Notes: generated by a model not told the origin, from the letters alone. A DNA stretch of 64,000 bases from Streptomyces collinus (GCF_031348265.1 NZ_CP133771.1:7316001-7380000), one strand, 5' to 3'. Positions 41,746 through 50,486 are shown, numbered from the stretch's first letter. Translations and numbers: made by a program.

Positions 41746-43361
41746 ATGGGACACCTCGAAGCCGCGCACCTGGAGTACTACCTGCCCGACGGAAGGGCGC
41801 TGCTGGGCGATGTCTCCTTCCGGGTGGGGGAGGGGGCCGTGGTGGCCCTCGTGGGGCCCAACGGCGCCGGGAAGACCACCCTGCTGCGGATGCTCGCCGG
41901 TGAGCTCAAGCCGCACGGCGGGTCCGTGGTCGTCGGTGGCGGGCTCGGGGTCATGCGGCAGTTCGTCGGATCCGTACGCGACGAGACGACCGTGCGGGAC
42001 CTGCTCGTGTCCGTCGCGACGCCCCGCATCCGCGAGGCCGCCAAGGCCGTCGACGAGGCCGAGCACGCGATCATGACCGTCGACGACGAGGCGGCCCAGC
42101 TGAAGTACGCCCAGGCCCTCGCCGACTGGGCCGAGGCGCGCGGCTATGAGGCCGAGACGCTGTGGGACATGTGCACCATGGCAGCGCTCGGTGTGCCGTA
42201 CGACAAGGCGCAGTTCCGGGAGGTCCGCACCCTCTCCGGCGGCGAGCAGAAACGGCTCGTCCTGGAGGCGCTGCTGCGCGGCACCGACGAGGTGCTGCTC
42301 CTCGACGAGCCCGACAACTACCTCGACGTCCCCGGCAAGCGGTGGCTGGAGGAACGGCTGAAGGAGACCCGCAAGACGGTTCTGTTCGTCTCCCACGACC
42401 GTGAACTCCTCGCCCGCGCGGCCCAGCGCATCATCTCCCTGGAGCCCGGCCCCGCCGGTGCCGACGCCTGGGTGCACGGCGGCGGTTTCGCCACCTTCCA
42501 CGACGCCCGGCGCGAGCGCTTCGCCCGCTTCGAGGAGCTGCGCAGGCGCTGGGACGAGAAGCACGCACAGCTGAAGAAGCTCGTGCTGACGCTGCGTCAG
42601 GCGGCCGCCGTCAGCCATGAGATGGCCTCCCGCTACGCGGCCGCGCAGACCCGTCTGCGCAAGTTCGAGGAGGCCGGCCCGCCCCCGGAGCCGCCGCGCG
42701 AGCAGGACATCAGGATGCGGATCAAGGGCGGCCGCACCGGCGTCCGGGCCGTCACCTGCGCGAACCTGGAGCTCACCGGCCTGATGAAGCCCTTCGACCT
42801 GGAGGTCTTCTACGGCGAGCGTGTCGCCGTCCTCGGCTCCAACGGCTCGGGCAAGTCCCACTTCCTGCGTCTGCTCGCCGGCGACGACGTGGCGCACACG
42901 GGCGACTGGAAGCTGGGCGCCCGGGTCGTGCCCGGCCACTTCGCGCAGACGCACGCGCACCCGGAGCTGGAGGGCCGCACGCTCCTGGACATCCTGTGGA
43001 AGGAGCACGCCCAGGACCGCGGCGCCGCGTCCTCGCGGCTGCGCCGCTACGAACTGACCCAGCAGGCGGAGCAGACGTTCGAGCGTCTCTCCGGAGGCCA
43101 GCAGGCCCGCTTCCAGATCCTCCTGCTGGAGCTCCAGGGCGTGACGGCGCTGCTGCTCGACGAACCGACCGACAACCTGGACCTGGAGTCCGCCGAGGCC
43201 CTCCAGGAGGGCCTGGAGGCCTTCGACGGCACGGTCCTCGCGGTCACCCACGACCGCTGGTTCGCCCGCTCCTTCGACCGCTTCCTGGTCTTCGGCAGCG
43301 ACGGCTCCGGGAGACCCCGGACCCGGTCTGGGACGAACGCCGGGTGGAACGGGCCCGCTAG
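41746..43361 (+). CDS. ABC-F family ATPase, probable C-terminal frameshift
   Basis: Soluble twin-ATPase of the ABC-F translation-factor family, which binds the ribosomal E site. Domain one has Walker A VGPNGAGKTTLLRMLAG near residue 35, LSGGEQKRLVLEALL and LLLDEPDNYLD; domain two has LGSNGSGKSHFLRLLAG near 365, LSGGQQARFQILLLE and LLLDEPTDNLD, each with the switch His. The linker between them is basic and charged (residues 245-320). At about 43307 the expected ending RETPDPVWDERRVERAR is found one frame over and stops at 43361, directly before a terminator hairpin. Read without a shift, the frame runs on to 44694, antisense to the next gene. A one-base loss near 43305-43311 (or a sequencing error) explains this. 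Confidence 0.85.
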
Positions 43362-43365
43362 GGGG

Positions 43366-43386
43366 CCGCGCCCCTCAGGGGCGCGG
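43366..43386. terminator. Hairpin between convergent ABC-F and baeRF genes
   Basis: CCGCGCCCCT and AGGGGCGCGG are perfect inverse copies around one base, 4 nt after the ABC-F stop at 43361. Its right arm is the start of the interspersed repeat at 43377. Confidence 0.6.
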
Positions 43387-43444
43387 GTCTGTATCGATGT
43401 GCGGCTCCGCCGCGTGGGCGCGCCCGGCCACGACGTACCCGCAC
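43377..43444. repeat. Interspersed intergenic repeat, long form
   Basis: The tract starts AGGGGCGCGGGTCTGTATCG, continues ATGTGCGGCTCCGCCGCGTG and ends near GGCCACGACGTACCCGCAC. From memory this is a very common Streptomyces intergenic sequence. A short form shares AGGGGCGCGGG at 52971. Both copies lie between convergent genes. Confidence 0.65.
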
Positions 43445-43494
43445 ACGCGAAGTGTGAAGCACCGCTACGAAGGCCGGGCGCACGGCAACCCCGG

Positions 43495-44595
43495 TCACTT
43501 CCAGCGCAGCAGCGCTCCGAGGCCGCCCACCGGGACCTCCCGCTCGGAGACCGAAAGGGCGGGCGCGTCCGTGGCCACCGCGGAGCGGATCAGCGCGTCG
43601 TCGGCCCGGGCCGGCCACGAGTGCTGCTCGCCGAGGACCTTCAGGTCCGTGCGGCGCACCGCGAGCTGGTCGGGGTCCTCCCCGATCCACACCTCGCGGT
43701 GCGCGTCCGGCCCGTCCACCCTGATCAGCAGCTCGTCGATGCGGTGCTCCCGCGCCGCCTCGACCAGCGCGGGCACCCCCTCGGCGGCCCCGGCCCGGCC
43801 CTCGTCGTCAGGGTTCCGGGCAGCGCGGAACCGCTCCAGCTCCGCCTCGGCCTGCCGCGCCACATGCTCGGCCCGCGCCCGCTCCACGTCCTCGTCGAGC
43901 AGTCGGCTGCCCGTACCGTGCGGCGCCTCCACCACCAGGTCGTGCAGCCGCTTGGGCAGCCGGTCGTGCACGGACCGCCGCTCCCGGTCGTCGCCGACGA
44001 GAATCAGCAGGTCGGCCCTGGTCTCCTCCTGGCACACGGCGAGCGCGTCGGCGATCTCCGCGGCGTTGTGCTCCCAGGTGTTCTCCACCCGCAGCTGGAA
44101 GTGCCGCTCGGACCAGTCCGCGGAGCCCGTCCGGTGCACGGGCCACTGCCGCCCGCTGACGCTCCCGGCGTCCTCCCGGCCCAGCGCGTTGCGCAGCTCG
44201 AAGTCCGCGCCCTTGCGGTCGACGTACGCCACCACGCACACGGGGTCCTCGCCGGCCAGCTCCAGCAGGGGCGCGACCCGCGGCAGCGGCGCCCATTCGG
44301 CCCAGTCGCCGCCCTGCGGGGGGCGGACCAGCGGCGGGTCGAGGACGACCTCGCCGGCGCGGGCGAACAGGGCCCGGCCGTGCGGCTCGGAGGAGTGCCG
44401 CAGATCCTCGATCGCGCCCCGCACGGCCCGGCACGTCGCCTCGTCCGCTCCCTGCTCGGCCAGCGCACCGGCCATGGCCTGGGCCGTCAGCTCCCGCTCG
44501 TGGGGAGTGCCCTCCGTGTGCCGCGAGGTGTCGACGTACACGGAGGCCCAAGGCCCGGGGTGTTCGTACAGTGGGTGCAGAAAGGCGAGATCCAT
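43495..44595 (-). CDS. baeRF2-type Vms1/Ankzf1-like peptidyl-tRNA hydrolase
   Basis: 366-residue protein with the bacterial eRF1-like (baeRF) fold, related to enzymes that release nascent chains from stalled large ribosomal subunits. It begins MDLAFLHPLYEHPGPWASVY and has VYVDTSRHTEGTPHERELTA; middle HFQLRVENTWEHNAAEIADA; release-factor-like LLILVGDDRERRSVHDRLP; and C-terminal ELLIRVDGPDAHREVWIGED with VSEREVPVGGLGALLRW. The eukaryotic GGQ tripeptide is absent, as in the family. It is convergent with the ABC-F gene, which also acts on ribosomes. Catalytic activity is inferred from the family only. Confidence 0.78.
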   Translation of the reverse strand: MDLAFLHPLYEHPGPWASVYVDTSRHTEGTPHERELTAQAMAGALAEQGADEATCRAVRGAIEDLRHSSEPHGRALFARAGEVVLDPPLVRPPQGGDWAEWAPLPRVAPLLELAGEDPVCVVAYVDRKGADFELRNALGREDAGSVSGRQWPVHRTGSADWSERHFQLRVENTWEHNAAEIADALAVCQEETRADLLILVGDDRERRSVHDRLPKRLHDLVVEAPHGTGSRLLDEDVERARAEHVARQAEAELERFRAARNPDDEGRAGAAEGVPALVEAAREHRIDELLIRVDGPDAHREVWIGEDPDQLAVRRTDLKVLGEQHSWPARADDALIRSAVATDAPALSVSEREVPVGGLGALLRWK

Positions 44596-44690
44596 GGTTC
44601 CTCCCGGATGCCGCTCGGGGGCAGTGCTCAGTTGCTCCGGGGGCGGGTACCCGGACCGCAGGGACGAACACGACGGAGCGGGGCGACACG

Positions 44691-44924
44691 ATGACCGGAG
44701 TGGATCCTGACCGGCTGGACGACCAGCAGCTCATGAAAGAGCTGGAGACCATCCACCGCACGCGCCACGACACACTGCTCTACGGGTCGAACGACGCGTT
44801 GCGCGCCCACAACGAGCGCATGGCGCAGCTGGAGGGCGAATATCTGCGCCGCAACCCGCGCCGCCCGGTGGCCGCGGGCCGCACACGCGAAGGGGCCCGG
44901 GAGCGGGGGAGCGGGGAGTCGTAG
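44691..44924 (+). CDS. DUF6158-like small protein
   Basis: 77-residue soluble helical protein: VDPDRLDDQQLMKELETIHR, TRHDTLLYGSNDALRAHNER and MAQLEGEYLRRNPRRPVAAG. It resembles the conserved actinobacterial DUF6158 family, which has no known function. ATG at 44691 has GGAGCGGGG upstream. A GGGTAC element lies at 44645, but no good -35 pairs with it. Confidence 0.7.
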   Translation: MTGVDPDRLDDQQLMKELETIHRTRHDTLLYGSNDALRAHNERMAQLEGEYLRRNPRRPVAAGRTREGARERGSGES

Positions 44925-44926
44925 AC

Positions 44927-44961
44927 TCCCGTGAACCCCGGCACCCGAGCCCCTCACGGGA
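44927..44961. terminator. Possible terminator stem between convergent genes
   Basis: TCCCGTGA (44927-44934) and TCACGGGA (44954-44961) are perfect inverse copies with a 19-nt loop, between the DUF6158 stop and the PfpI stop. The long loop makes it a weak call. Confidence 0.35.
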
Positions 44962-45012
44962 CACCGCCGGAACGGAGCGGCGCGCCGAACGCCCGGCGCA
45001 GCCGCCGGTCCG

Positions 45013-45555
45013 TCAGGCGGCCTGCTGCGCGAAGACCTCCAGGAAGGTCTCGCAGAACGCCTTCAGATCGTCCGGCTTGCGGCTGGTGACCAGCTTGTTC
45101 GCCCCGTGGTCGCAGACCTTGACCTGCTTGTCGACCCAGGTGCCGCCCGCGTTGCGGATGTCCGTCTGCAGGCTCGGCCAGGACGTGAGCTCCCGGCCGC
45201 GCACGACGTCCGCCTCGACCAGCGTCCACGGCGCGTGGCAGATCGCCGCCACCGGACGGCCGTGCTCGAAGAAGTCCCGGACGAACGCCACGGCCTTGTC
45301 GTCCATCCGCAGAAAGTCCGGATTGGCGACGCCGCCGGGCAGCACGAGAGCACCGAAGGAGTCCGGCGAGGCGTCGCCCACGACCTCGTCCACGGGGAAC
45401 GTGTCCGCCTTGTCGAGGTGGTTGAAGGCCTGGATCTCGCCCTGCTGCGTCGACACCAGCACGGGCTCGTGACCCGCGTCCTTCGCGGCCTGCCACGGAT
45501 CGGTCAGCTCGATCTGCTCGACGCCCTCGGGCGCGACCAGAAACGCGATACGCAT
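45013..45555 (-). CDS. DJ-1/PfpI-family protein
   Basis: 180-residue class I glutamine-amidotransferase-like protein of the PfpI/YhbO type, linked to stress defence and protein deglycase or peptidase activities that remain debated. The nucleophile elbow is GRPVAAICHAPWTLVEADVV with Cys near residue 106 and His next to it. ALVLPGGVANPDFLRMDD precedes it and GGTWVDKQVKVCDHGANKLV follows. GAAAGGA lies upstream of the ATG at 45555. It sits among other stress-type genes. Confidence 0.88.
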   Translation of the reverse strand: MRIAFLVAPEGVEQIELTDPWQAAKDAGHEPVLVSTQQGEIQAFNHLDKADTFPVDEVVGDASPDSFGALVLPGGVANPDFLRMDDKAVAFVRDFFEHGRPVAAICHAPWTLVEADVVRGRELTSWPSLQTDIRNAGGTWVDKQVKVCDHGANKLVTSRKPDDLKAFCETFLEVFAQQAA

Positions 45556-45638
45556 GATGTTCTACGTCCTTTCCCGCTCATCTTCGTTCCGGGGGCCGGC
45601 GTCCGCGCCGACGCCGCTGCGCTGCGTCCGGTCCGTGT

Positions 45639-46073
45639 TCACCCACCACCCCGGGCATCGGGCTGGGCGCGGCTGATGTCGGCGAGGGCCGACGCGGGGT
45701 CCTCGGCCTCGGCCACGTCGCCGAGGCTCACGATCCCCACCGGCAGCCCGTTCTCCACCACGGGCAGCCGGCGCACCGCGTGCTCGCGCATCAGCGCCAC
45801 CGCCGTCGCCACGCGGTCGTCCGGCGTCACCGTCACCGGATTCGGGGTGCACGCGGTCCGCGCGCTGACCGTCATCGGGTCGGCGCCGTCGGCGACGGCC
45901 CGTACCGTGATGTCACGGTCGGTGAGCACCCCGATCACATCCTGGCCTTCGGCCACCACCACGTCGCCGATGTTCTGCGTGCGCATCAGCTGCGCCGCCT
46001 CGACGAGCGAGGCGTCCGGGCGCACCGCGACCACACCCGCTGTCATCACGTCCTTGACGTACTCGGCCATCAC
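45639..46073 (-). CDS. CBS-domain pair protein
   Basis: 144-residue Bateman module: two CBS motifs form one adenosyl-ligand binding unit. CBS1 is VKDVMTAGVVAVRPDASLVE to VLTDRDITVRAVADG (residues 5-60), CBS2 is ACTPNPVTVTPDDRVATAVA to GIVSLGDVAEAEDPASALAD (70-135). There is no attached effector domain, so it probably acts as a regulator by binding partners. A GGAGGGAAGG site precedes the ATG. It lies between PfpI and the DUF2795 gene on the same strand. Confidence 0.87.
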   Translation of the reverse strand: MMAEYVKDVMTAGVVAVRPDASLVEAAQLMRTQNIGDVVVAEGQDVIGVLTDRDITVRAVADGADPMTVSARTACTPNPVTVTPDDRVATAVALMREHAVRRLPVVENGLPVGIVSLGDVAEAEDPASALADISRAQPDARGGG

Positions 46074-46142
46074 GGGAGCCTTCCCTCCGTTCCCAGGCCG
46101 GCGGGGGCGCCACGGCAGCCCGCGGCGCCCCCGGCACGGTCC

Positions 46143-46544
46143 CTACGCGTACTCCTCCGGCCCGGTCTCACGGGCCCGGATCAGGGCCTGGGCCAGCTCC
46201 TGGACGTTGCCGTAGCGCTCCTGGCGCGGCAGCCCCTCCAGGGCCTCTACCAAGGTGTCGGGCGCCTGGTGGCCGCGCAGCTCGCGGGTCAGGTCGCGCG
46301 CGCTCGCGGGGAACGCCCTGCGGCCCAGGATCCGGGCCAGTTCCAGCCGGACCGACTCCAGGGACGTCGGCGCACGGCTCGGCGTCACCGGCCCGTGGGC
46401 GACCTCGGGGTCGTCCTCGGCGGCCGGCTCCGGGTCGTGCCACTCCTCACTGCGCGTGGGGTGCCCTGACCTGAGCAGACCCTGCAGTTCGTGCTTCATC
46501 TCGTCGTCCCGGTGGACGCTCAGCCGGTCGCTGCCTCGCTGCAT
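46143..46544 (-). CDS. DUF2795-domain protein
   Basis: 133 residues. The C-terminal 70 residues hold the DUF2795 module: LELARILGRRAFPASARDLT, RELRGHQAPDTLVEALEGLP and RQERYGNVQELAQALIRARE, a small helical domain common in Actinobacteria and of unknown role. The N-terminal half is charged and disordered. ATG at 46544 follows GGAGGGAG. A convincing SigB-type promoter lies 34 nt upstream, which places this gene in the general stress response. Confidence 0.8.
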   Translation of the reverse strand: MQRGSDRLSVHRDDEMKHELQGLLRSGHPTRSEEWHDPEPAAEDDPEVAHGPVTPSRAPTSLESVRLELARILGRRAFPASARDLTRELRGHQAPDTLVEALEGLPRQERYGNVQELAQALIRARETGPEEYA

Positions 46545-46577
46545 GTCTCCCTCCAGACGTTCGGGGGCCCGCACCGC

Positions 46578-46602
46578 GTACCCGTACACCGGAGGGCGAC
46601 AC
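46578..46602 (-). promoter_or_regulatory. SigB-type promoter of the DUF2795 gene
   Basis: On the minus strand GTGTC (46602-46598) and GGGTAC (46583-46578) are 14 nt apart, matching the Streptomyces SigB-family pattern GNNTN-N14-16-GGGTAY. Predicted start near 46570, giving a leader of about 26 nt with the ribosome site inside it. Confidence 0.55.
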
Positions 46603-46703
46603 AGGTTCCGTGAGCCCGATCGCCACCGCCCGCACTGGTTTGCGCCATGTTCTGCGGGAGACCCGGATCACACCCCCCACACCTCTCTGGGGAAGGACCC
46701 GTC

Positions 46704-46889
46704 ATGGCGATGCTCGCTGTGTTCATCCCGCTGCTCATGCTCGGAGTGGTGCTGGTGCTGGGCCGTTACGAGGAACTGCTGCTGCCGCAGGAGGACGCCG
46801 GCCGGCGCGAACCGGCCGGTGTTCCCCCTGGCGCCGCAGCCGCTACTTCTTCTCCCGCCCCGGCAGGAACTCCTGCACCTTCGCCCTGA
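46704..46889 (+). CDS. Small membrane protein (61 aa)
   Basis: Short open frame MAMLAVFIPLLMLGVVLVLG, RYEELLLPQEDAGRREPAGV and a Pro/Ala tail. One membrane helix and a short acidic segment. GGGGAAGGA lies 7 nt before the ATG. The last 47 nt overlap the 3' end of the convergent poxB-like gene, so the true stop region is fixed but unusual. Function is unknown. Confidence 0.6.
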   Translation: MAMLAVFIPLLMLGVVLVLGRYEELLLPQEDAGRREPAGVPPGAAAATSSPAPAGTPAPSP

Positions 46890-48636
46890 AGCCCCGTTTG
46901 ACCACCGATCCCCGGTCCGCGTCGCCCTTCAGGAGCGACGCGGCGGTCGCCTCCATCTGGTCCCACGTGGCGTGTGGCGGGATCGGTGGGACGGCCGGAT
47001 CGGTCAGGAACTCCACCACCGCGGGGCCGTCCGCCTCCAGCGCGGCCCGCCAGGCCGCCTCGACGTCCTCCGGCTTCTCCACCCGGATGCCGGTCAGCCC
47101 CAGGGACCGGGCGAACGCGGCGTACTGCACGTCCGGAAGCTCCTGCGAGGGCAGGAACGACGGCGCGCCCCCCATCGCCCGCAGCTCCCACGTGACCTGA
47201 TTCAGATCGTGGTTGTTGAACACCGCGACCACCAGCCGCGGGTCCTCCCACAGATGCCGGTACTTCGCCGCCGTGATCAGCTCCGCCATCCCGTTCATCT
47301 GCATCGCTCCGTCGCCCACCAGCGCGATCGCCGGCCGGTCCGGGTGCGCGAACTTGGCGCCGATCGCGTACGGCACCCCGCAGCCCATCGTCGCCAGCGT
47401 GCCGGAGAGCGAGCCCCGCATGCCCGGCCTCATGGTCAGGTGCCGGGCGTACCAGTTGGCCGTCGAGCCCGAGTCGCACGTGACGATCGCCTCGTCCGGC
47501 AGCAGCGGGTCCAGCGCACGGGTCACGTACTCCGGGTTGACCGGGTCGGCGTCGAGTGCGGCCCGGCGCTCCATGACGTCACGCCAGCGCGTCACGTTGT
47601 CGCACACAGTGTCGTACCACTCGCGCCCGCGCCCCTCCTCGATCAGCGGGATCAGCCGCTCCAGGGTGGCCTTCGCGTCACCGACCAGGTTCACCTCGTA
47701 CGGGTAGCGCATCCCGATCATGTGCGGATCGATGTCGATCTGCACGCCCCGCGCCTCGCCGAACTCCGGCAGGAACTGGCTGTACGGGAACGACGAACCG
47801 ATGGTCAGCAGCGTGTCGCAGTCCCGCATCAGCTCGTACGACGGGCGGGTGCCCAGCAGGCCGATCGAGCCGGTGACGTACGGCAGTTCGTCACTGAGGA
47901 CGTCCTTGCCGAGCAGCGCCTTGGCGACGCCCGCGCCGAGCAGCTCGGCGACCCGCTCCACCTCGGCCCGCGCACCGGCCGCGCCCTGGCCCACCAGGAT
48001 GGCCACCTTGTCACCGGAGTTGAGGATCTCGGCGGCCCGCCGCACCGAGTCGTCGGAGGGCACCGCCGTCCACGAGCCGCGGTCCAGGCTGGAGGGCACC
48101 ATCTTGAACTCGTGCGTCGGCGGCGTGTAGTCGAGCTCCTGCACGTCCCCGGGAATGATGACCGCGGTCGGGCAGCGGCGCGCGTAGGCGGTGCGGATCG
48201 CCCGGTCCAGCACGTTCGGCAGCTGCTCGGGCACCGTGACCGTCTCCACGAACTCGGAGGCGACGTCCTTGTACAGCGTGTGCAGATCGACTTCCTGCTG
48301 GTACGAGCCGCCCATCGCGGTGCGGTGCGTCTGGCCGACGATCGCCAGCACCGGCACATGGTCCAGCTTCGCGTCGTACAGGCCGTTCAGCAGATGGATC
48401 GCGCCCGGCCCCGACGTCGCCGCGCACACCCCGAGACGGCCGCTGAACTTGGCGTAGCCCACCGCCTGGAACGCCGACATCTCCTCGTGCCTCGACTGCA
48501 CGAACCGTGGCTCGTTCTCGGCCCTGCCCCACGCGGCGAGCAGGCCGTTGATGCCGTCCCCCGGATAGCCGAAGACCTGCTCCACTCCCCACTCGCGCAG
48601 CCTCCGCAGAACCTGGTCGGCGACCTTGGTGCTCAT
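46843..48636 (-). CDS. Thiamine-diphosphate-dependent pyruvate oxidase/dehydrogenase-like (PoxB type)
   Basis: 597-residue enzyme of the acetolactate synthase/pyruvate oxidase family, probably converting pyruvate to acetate with FAD and ThDP at the membrane. Pyrimidine domain: QVFGYPGDGINGLLAAWGRA and RHEEMSAFQAVGYAKFSGRL with the catalytic Glu near residue 51; FAD/central domain: KVAILVGQGAAGARAEVERV; ThDP domain: VTCDSGSTANWYARHLTMRP, ALVGDGAMQMNGMAELITAA near 432 and VFNNHDLNQVTWELRAM. The ATG at 48636 follows GGGAGG by 7 nt. Upstream, GTTT and GGGTGA lie 14 nt apart, a near SigB-type promoter. The acetate-forming role is inferred. Confidence 0.85.
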   Translation of the reverse strand: MSTKVADQVLRRLREWGVEQVFGYPGDGINGLLAAWGRAENEPRFVQSRHEEMSAFQAVGYAKFSGRLGVCAATSGPGAIHLLNGLYDAKLDHVPVLAIVGQTHRTAMGGSYQQEVDLHTLYKDVASEFVETVTVPEQLPNVLDRAIRTAYARRCPTAVIIPGDVQELDYTPPTHEFKMVPSSLDRGSWTAVPSDDSVRRAAEILNSGDKVAILVGQGAAGARAEVERVAELLGAGVAKALLGKDVLSDELPYVTGSIGLLGTRPSYELMRDCDTLLTIGSSFPYSQFLPEFGEARGVQIDIDPHMIGMRYPYEVNLVGDAKATLERLIPLIEEGRGREWYDTVCDNVTRWRDVMERRAALDADPVNPEYVTRALDPLLPDEAIVTCDSGSTANWYARHLTMRPGMRGSLSGTLATMGCGVPYAIGAKFAHPDRPAIALVGDGAMQMNGMAELITAAKYRHLWEDPRLVVAVFNNHDLNQVTWELRAMGGAPSFLPSQELPDVQYAAFARSLGLTGIRVEKPEDVEAAWRAALEADGPAVVEFLTDPAVPPIPPHATWDQMEATAASLLKGDADRGSVVKRGFRAKVQEFLPGREKK

Positions 48637-48770
48637 GTACGACCTCCCGGACGTAGGGGGACAGAGCCGGTAGTACGAGTCACCCTGCGCGACCGTGGAA
48701 AACCTCTCCGGGTTTGCCGGCGGGGGCCGGGGGCAGGCGCCCATGAGTGCTTCGGACAGGAGGCACGCCC

Positions 48771-49670
48771 GTGGGAGCGGCGTCGCTCGCCGCCACCGAG
48801 GCCCTGTCCAGAAGCGGATGCGCTCCCACGGTGACCGTCCAACCCAAAGCACTTTCAAGGGAATTGCGACGCATCATGCAGACCCGAACCAGCGCGAAAC
48901 GGCACCCCCACGACGACGCCCCCGACACCGCCGAGGCCTTCCGCAGGCTCACCTCGATGCCCGCCGGCCCGGAGCGCGACGCGCTCCGCGACGAGATCGT
49001 CGAGGCCTGGCTGCCCATGGCGGACCGCCTCGCCGGACGCTTCCGCAGCCGCGGCGAGAGCTTCGAGGACCTGCGCCAGGTCGCGGCCCTCGGCCTGGTC
49101 AAAGCCGTCGACCGGTACGACCCCGAGCGCGGCAACGCCTTCGAGAGCTACGCGGTGCCGACCATCACCGGCGAGGTCAAACGGCACTTCCGGGACCACA
49201 TGTGGACCCTGCACGTGCCCCGCCGCGTCCAGGACCTGCGCAACCGTGTGCGTATCGCCGGCCAGGACCTGTCCCAGACCATCTCCGGGCGCCGCCCCAC
49301 CGTGACCGAGCTCGCCGAGCACGCGAACATGAGCGAGGAGGACGTCCGGGCCGGTCTGGAGGCGCTGGAGAGCTTCACGGCCCTGTCCCTGGACGCGGAG
49401 CTGCCCGGCAGCGAGGACGGCTACTCCCTGAGTGACGCACTGGGGTCCGACGACCCGGCGCTGGACACGGTCGTCGACCGGGAGTCCGTGAAGGCCCGGC
49501 TGGCGGCGCTGCCCGAAAGAGAGCGGGCGATCCTGTACATGCGGTTCTTCGGAGACATGACGCAGAGCCGGATCGCCGAGGAGCTGGGCATCTCGCAGAT
49601 GCACGTGTCCCGGCTGATCAGCCGGTGCTGCGGGCGGGTGCGCGAACAGGTCATGCGGGACGTGGCCTGA
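48771..49670 (+). CDS. SigB/SigF/SigG-type RNA polymerase sigma factor
   Basis: 299-residue sigma-70 family group 3 factor for stress or development. Region 2: ADRLAGRFRSRGESFEDLRQ, VAALGLVKAVDRYDPERGNA and FESYAVPTITGEVKRHFRDH. Region 3: VPRRVQDLRNRVRIAGQDLS and RRPTVTELAEHANMSEEDVR. Region 4: LAALPERERAILYMRFFGDM and TQSRIAEELGISQMHVSRLI. The GTG at 48771 was chosen because AGGAGG lies 7 nt upstream; the conserved core would also allow ATG at 48876. Together with the SigB-type promoter at 46578 it suggests local stress control. No anti-sigma gene is adjacent. Confidence 0.92.
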   Translation: MGAASLAATEALSRSGCAPTVTVQPKALSRELRRIMQTRTSAKRHPHDDAPDTAEAFRRLTSMPAGPERDALRDEIVEAWLPMADRLAGRFRSRGESFEDLRQVAALGLVKAVDRYDPERGNAFESYAVPTITGEVKRHFRDHMWTLHVPRRVQDLRNRVRIAGQDLSQTISGRRPTVTELAEHANMSEEDVRAGLEALESFTALSLDAELPGSEDGYSLSDALGSDDPALDTVVDRESVKARLAALPERERAILYMRFFGDMTQSRIAEELGISQMHVSRLISRCCGRVREQVMRDVA

Positions 49671-49796
49671 GCCGGGGCTCTCACGCTGTCACCCGGTTGG
49701 CGTCCGCTGTCCCGCTAATGGGGTCCGGTCCCGAGCGGGCCCGCTGCGGGCGGGCTGTCATGGCAGAGGGGTATGACTACCGAAGGAGTCCCCTCG

Positions 49797-50486
49797 ATGC
49801 GCCGCTGCCTGCACGCCCTGTCCGTCGCCGTCCTGGCCGGCTCAGCCCTGGTGGGCGCCGCGCCGGCCGTCTTCGCCGAGCCGGCCGCCGAGGTCAGCCC
49901 CGCCACCGTCCAACCCGGAGGCACCGTCACCGTCTCGGTCAGCTGTGATCCGACCGGGGGGCCGCCGCCCGACACCATCGACGCCACCTCACAGGCCTTC
50001 GACGAGGGCACGGTGCCGCTGCAGCGGGTCACCGGCAACGACGACGAGGTGTCCGGCCCCACCTACCGCGGCACGGCCCTCATCGCTTCCGCGGACAACT
50101 TCGAGGGCGATCCGGACGCCCTGGGCCAGGACTCGGCGTGGACCGTCGACGGCACCTGCCCGGCCGCTCCCGGCGGGGAGGGCACGGAGTGGAGCGCGAC
50201 GTTCACCGTGGCGCACGGCGGCGGATCCCACAAGCCGTCGCACCAGCCCACACACCACCCCACGCACCACCCCACCCACAAGCCCTGCCCCGAACCCTCG
50301 CACCACAGCGAACGCCACCACACCGAGTGCGGTGCGGCACCGGTCCAGCGCGGGGTACGGGCCGGTGACGGCGGCGCCTTCACCGACTCCGTGCCCGCCC
50401 TGGTCGCGGGCGGGGTGCTGATCGCGGGCGCGTTCGCAGCCGCCGTGCACCGGCTGCGCAACCGGGAGAGCGACCCCGGCCGCTGA
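49797..50486 (+). CDS. Secreted, His/Pro-rich membrane-anchored surface protein
   Basis: 229 residues. MRRCLHALSVAVLAGSALVG is a signal peptide ending AVFA. An Ig-like or beta-sandwich domain follows (EVSPATVQPGGTVTVSVSCD to WSATFTVAHGG). Residues 144-170 are a His/Pro block (SHKPSHQPTHHPTHHPTHKP, then SHHSERHHTEC). The C-terminus has one membrane helix, VPALVAGGVLIAGAFAAAVH, and a basic end, so it is anchored outside. AAGGAG lies 8 nt before the ATG. The His block could bind metal ions. Confidence 0.8.
   Translation: MRRCLHALSVAVLAGSALVGAAPAVFAEPAAEVSPATVQPGGTVTVSVSCDPTGGPPPDTIDATSQAFDEGTVPLQRVTGNDDEVSGPTYRGTALIASADNFEGDPDALGQDSAWTVDGTCPAAPGGEGTEWSATFTVAHGGGSHKPSHQPTHHPTHHPTHKPCPEPSHHSERHHTECGAAPVQRGVRAGDGGAFTDSVPALVAGGVLIAGAFAAAVHRLRNRESDPGR

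Noticed and set aside
41047..43251. Long upstream extension of the PAP2-DAGK frame over MOSC and ABC-F
   Set aside because: The real protein begins at the ATG at 41046; the extension is antisense to two clear genes.
43362..44694. Read-through extension of the ABC-F frame
   Set aside because: Antisense to the baeRF gene, no domain, and preceded by a terminator hairpin; best explained by a frameshift.
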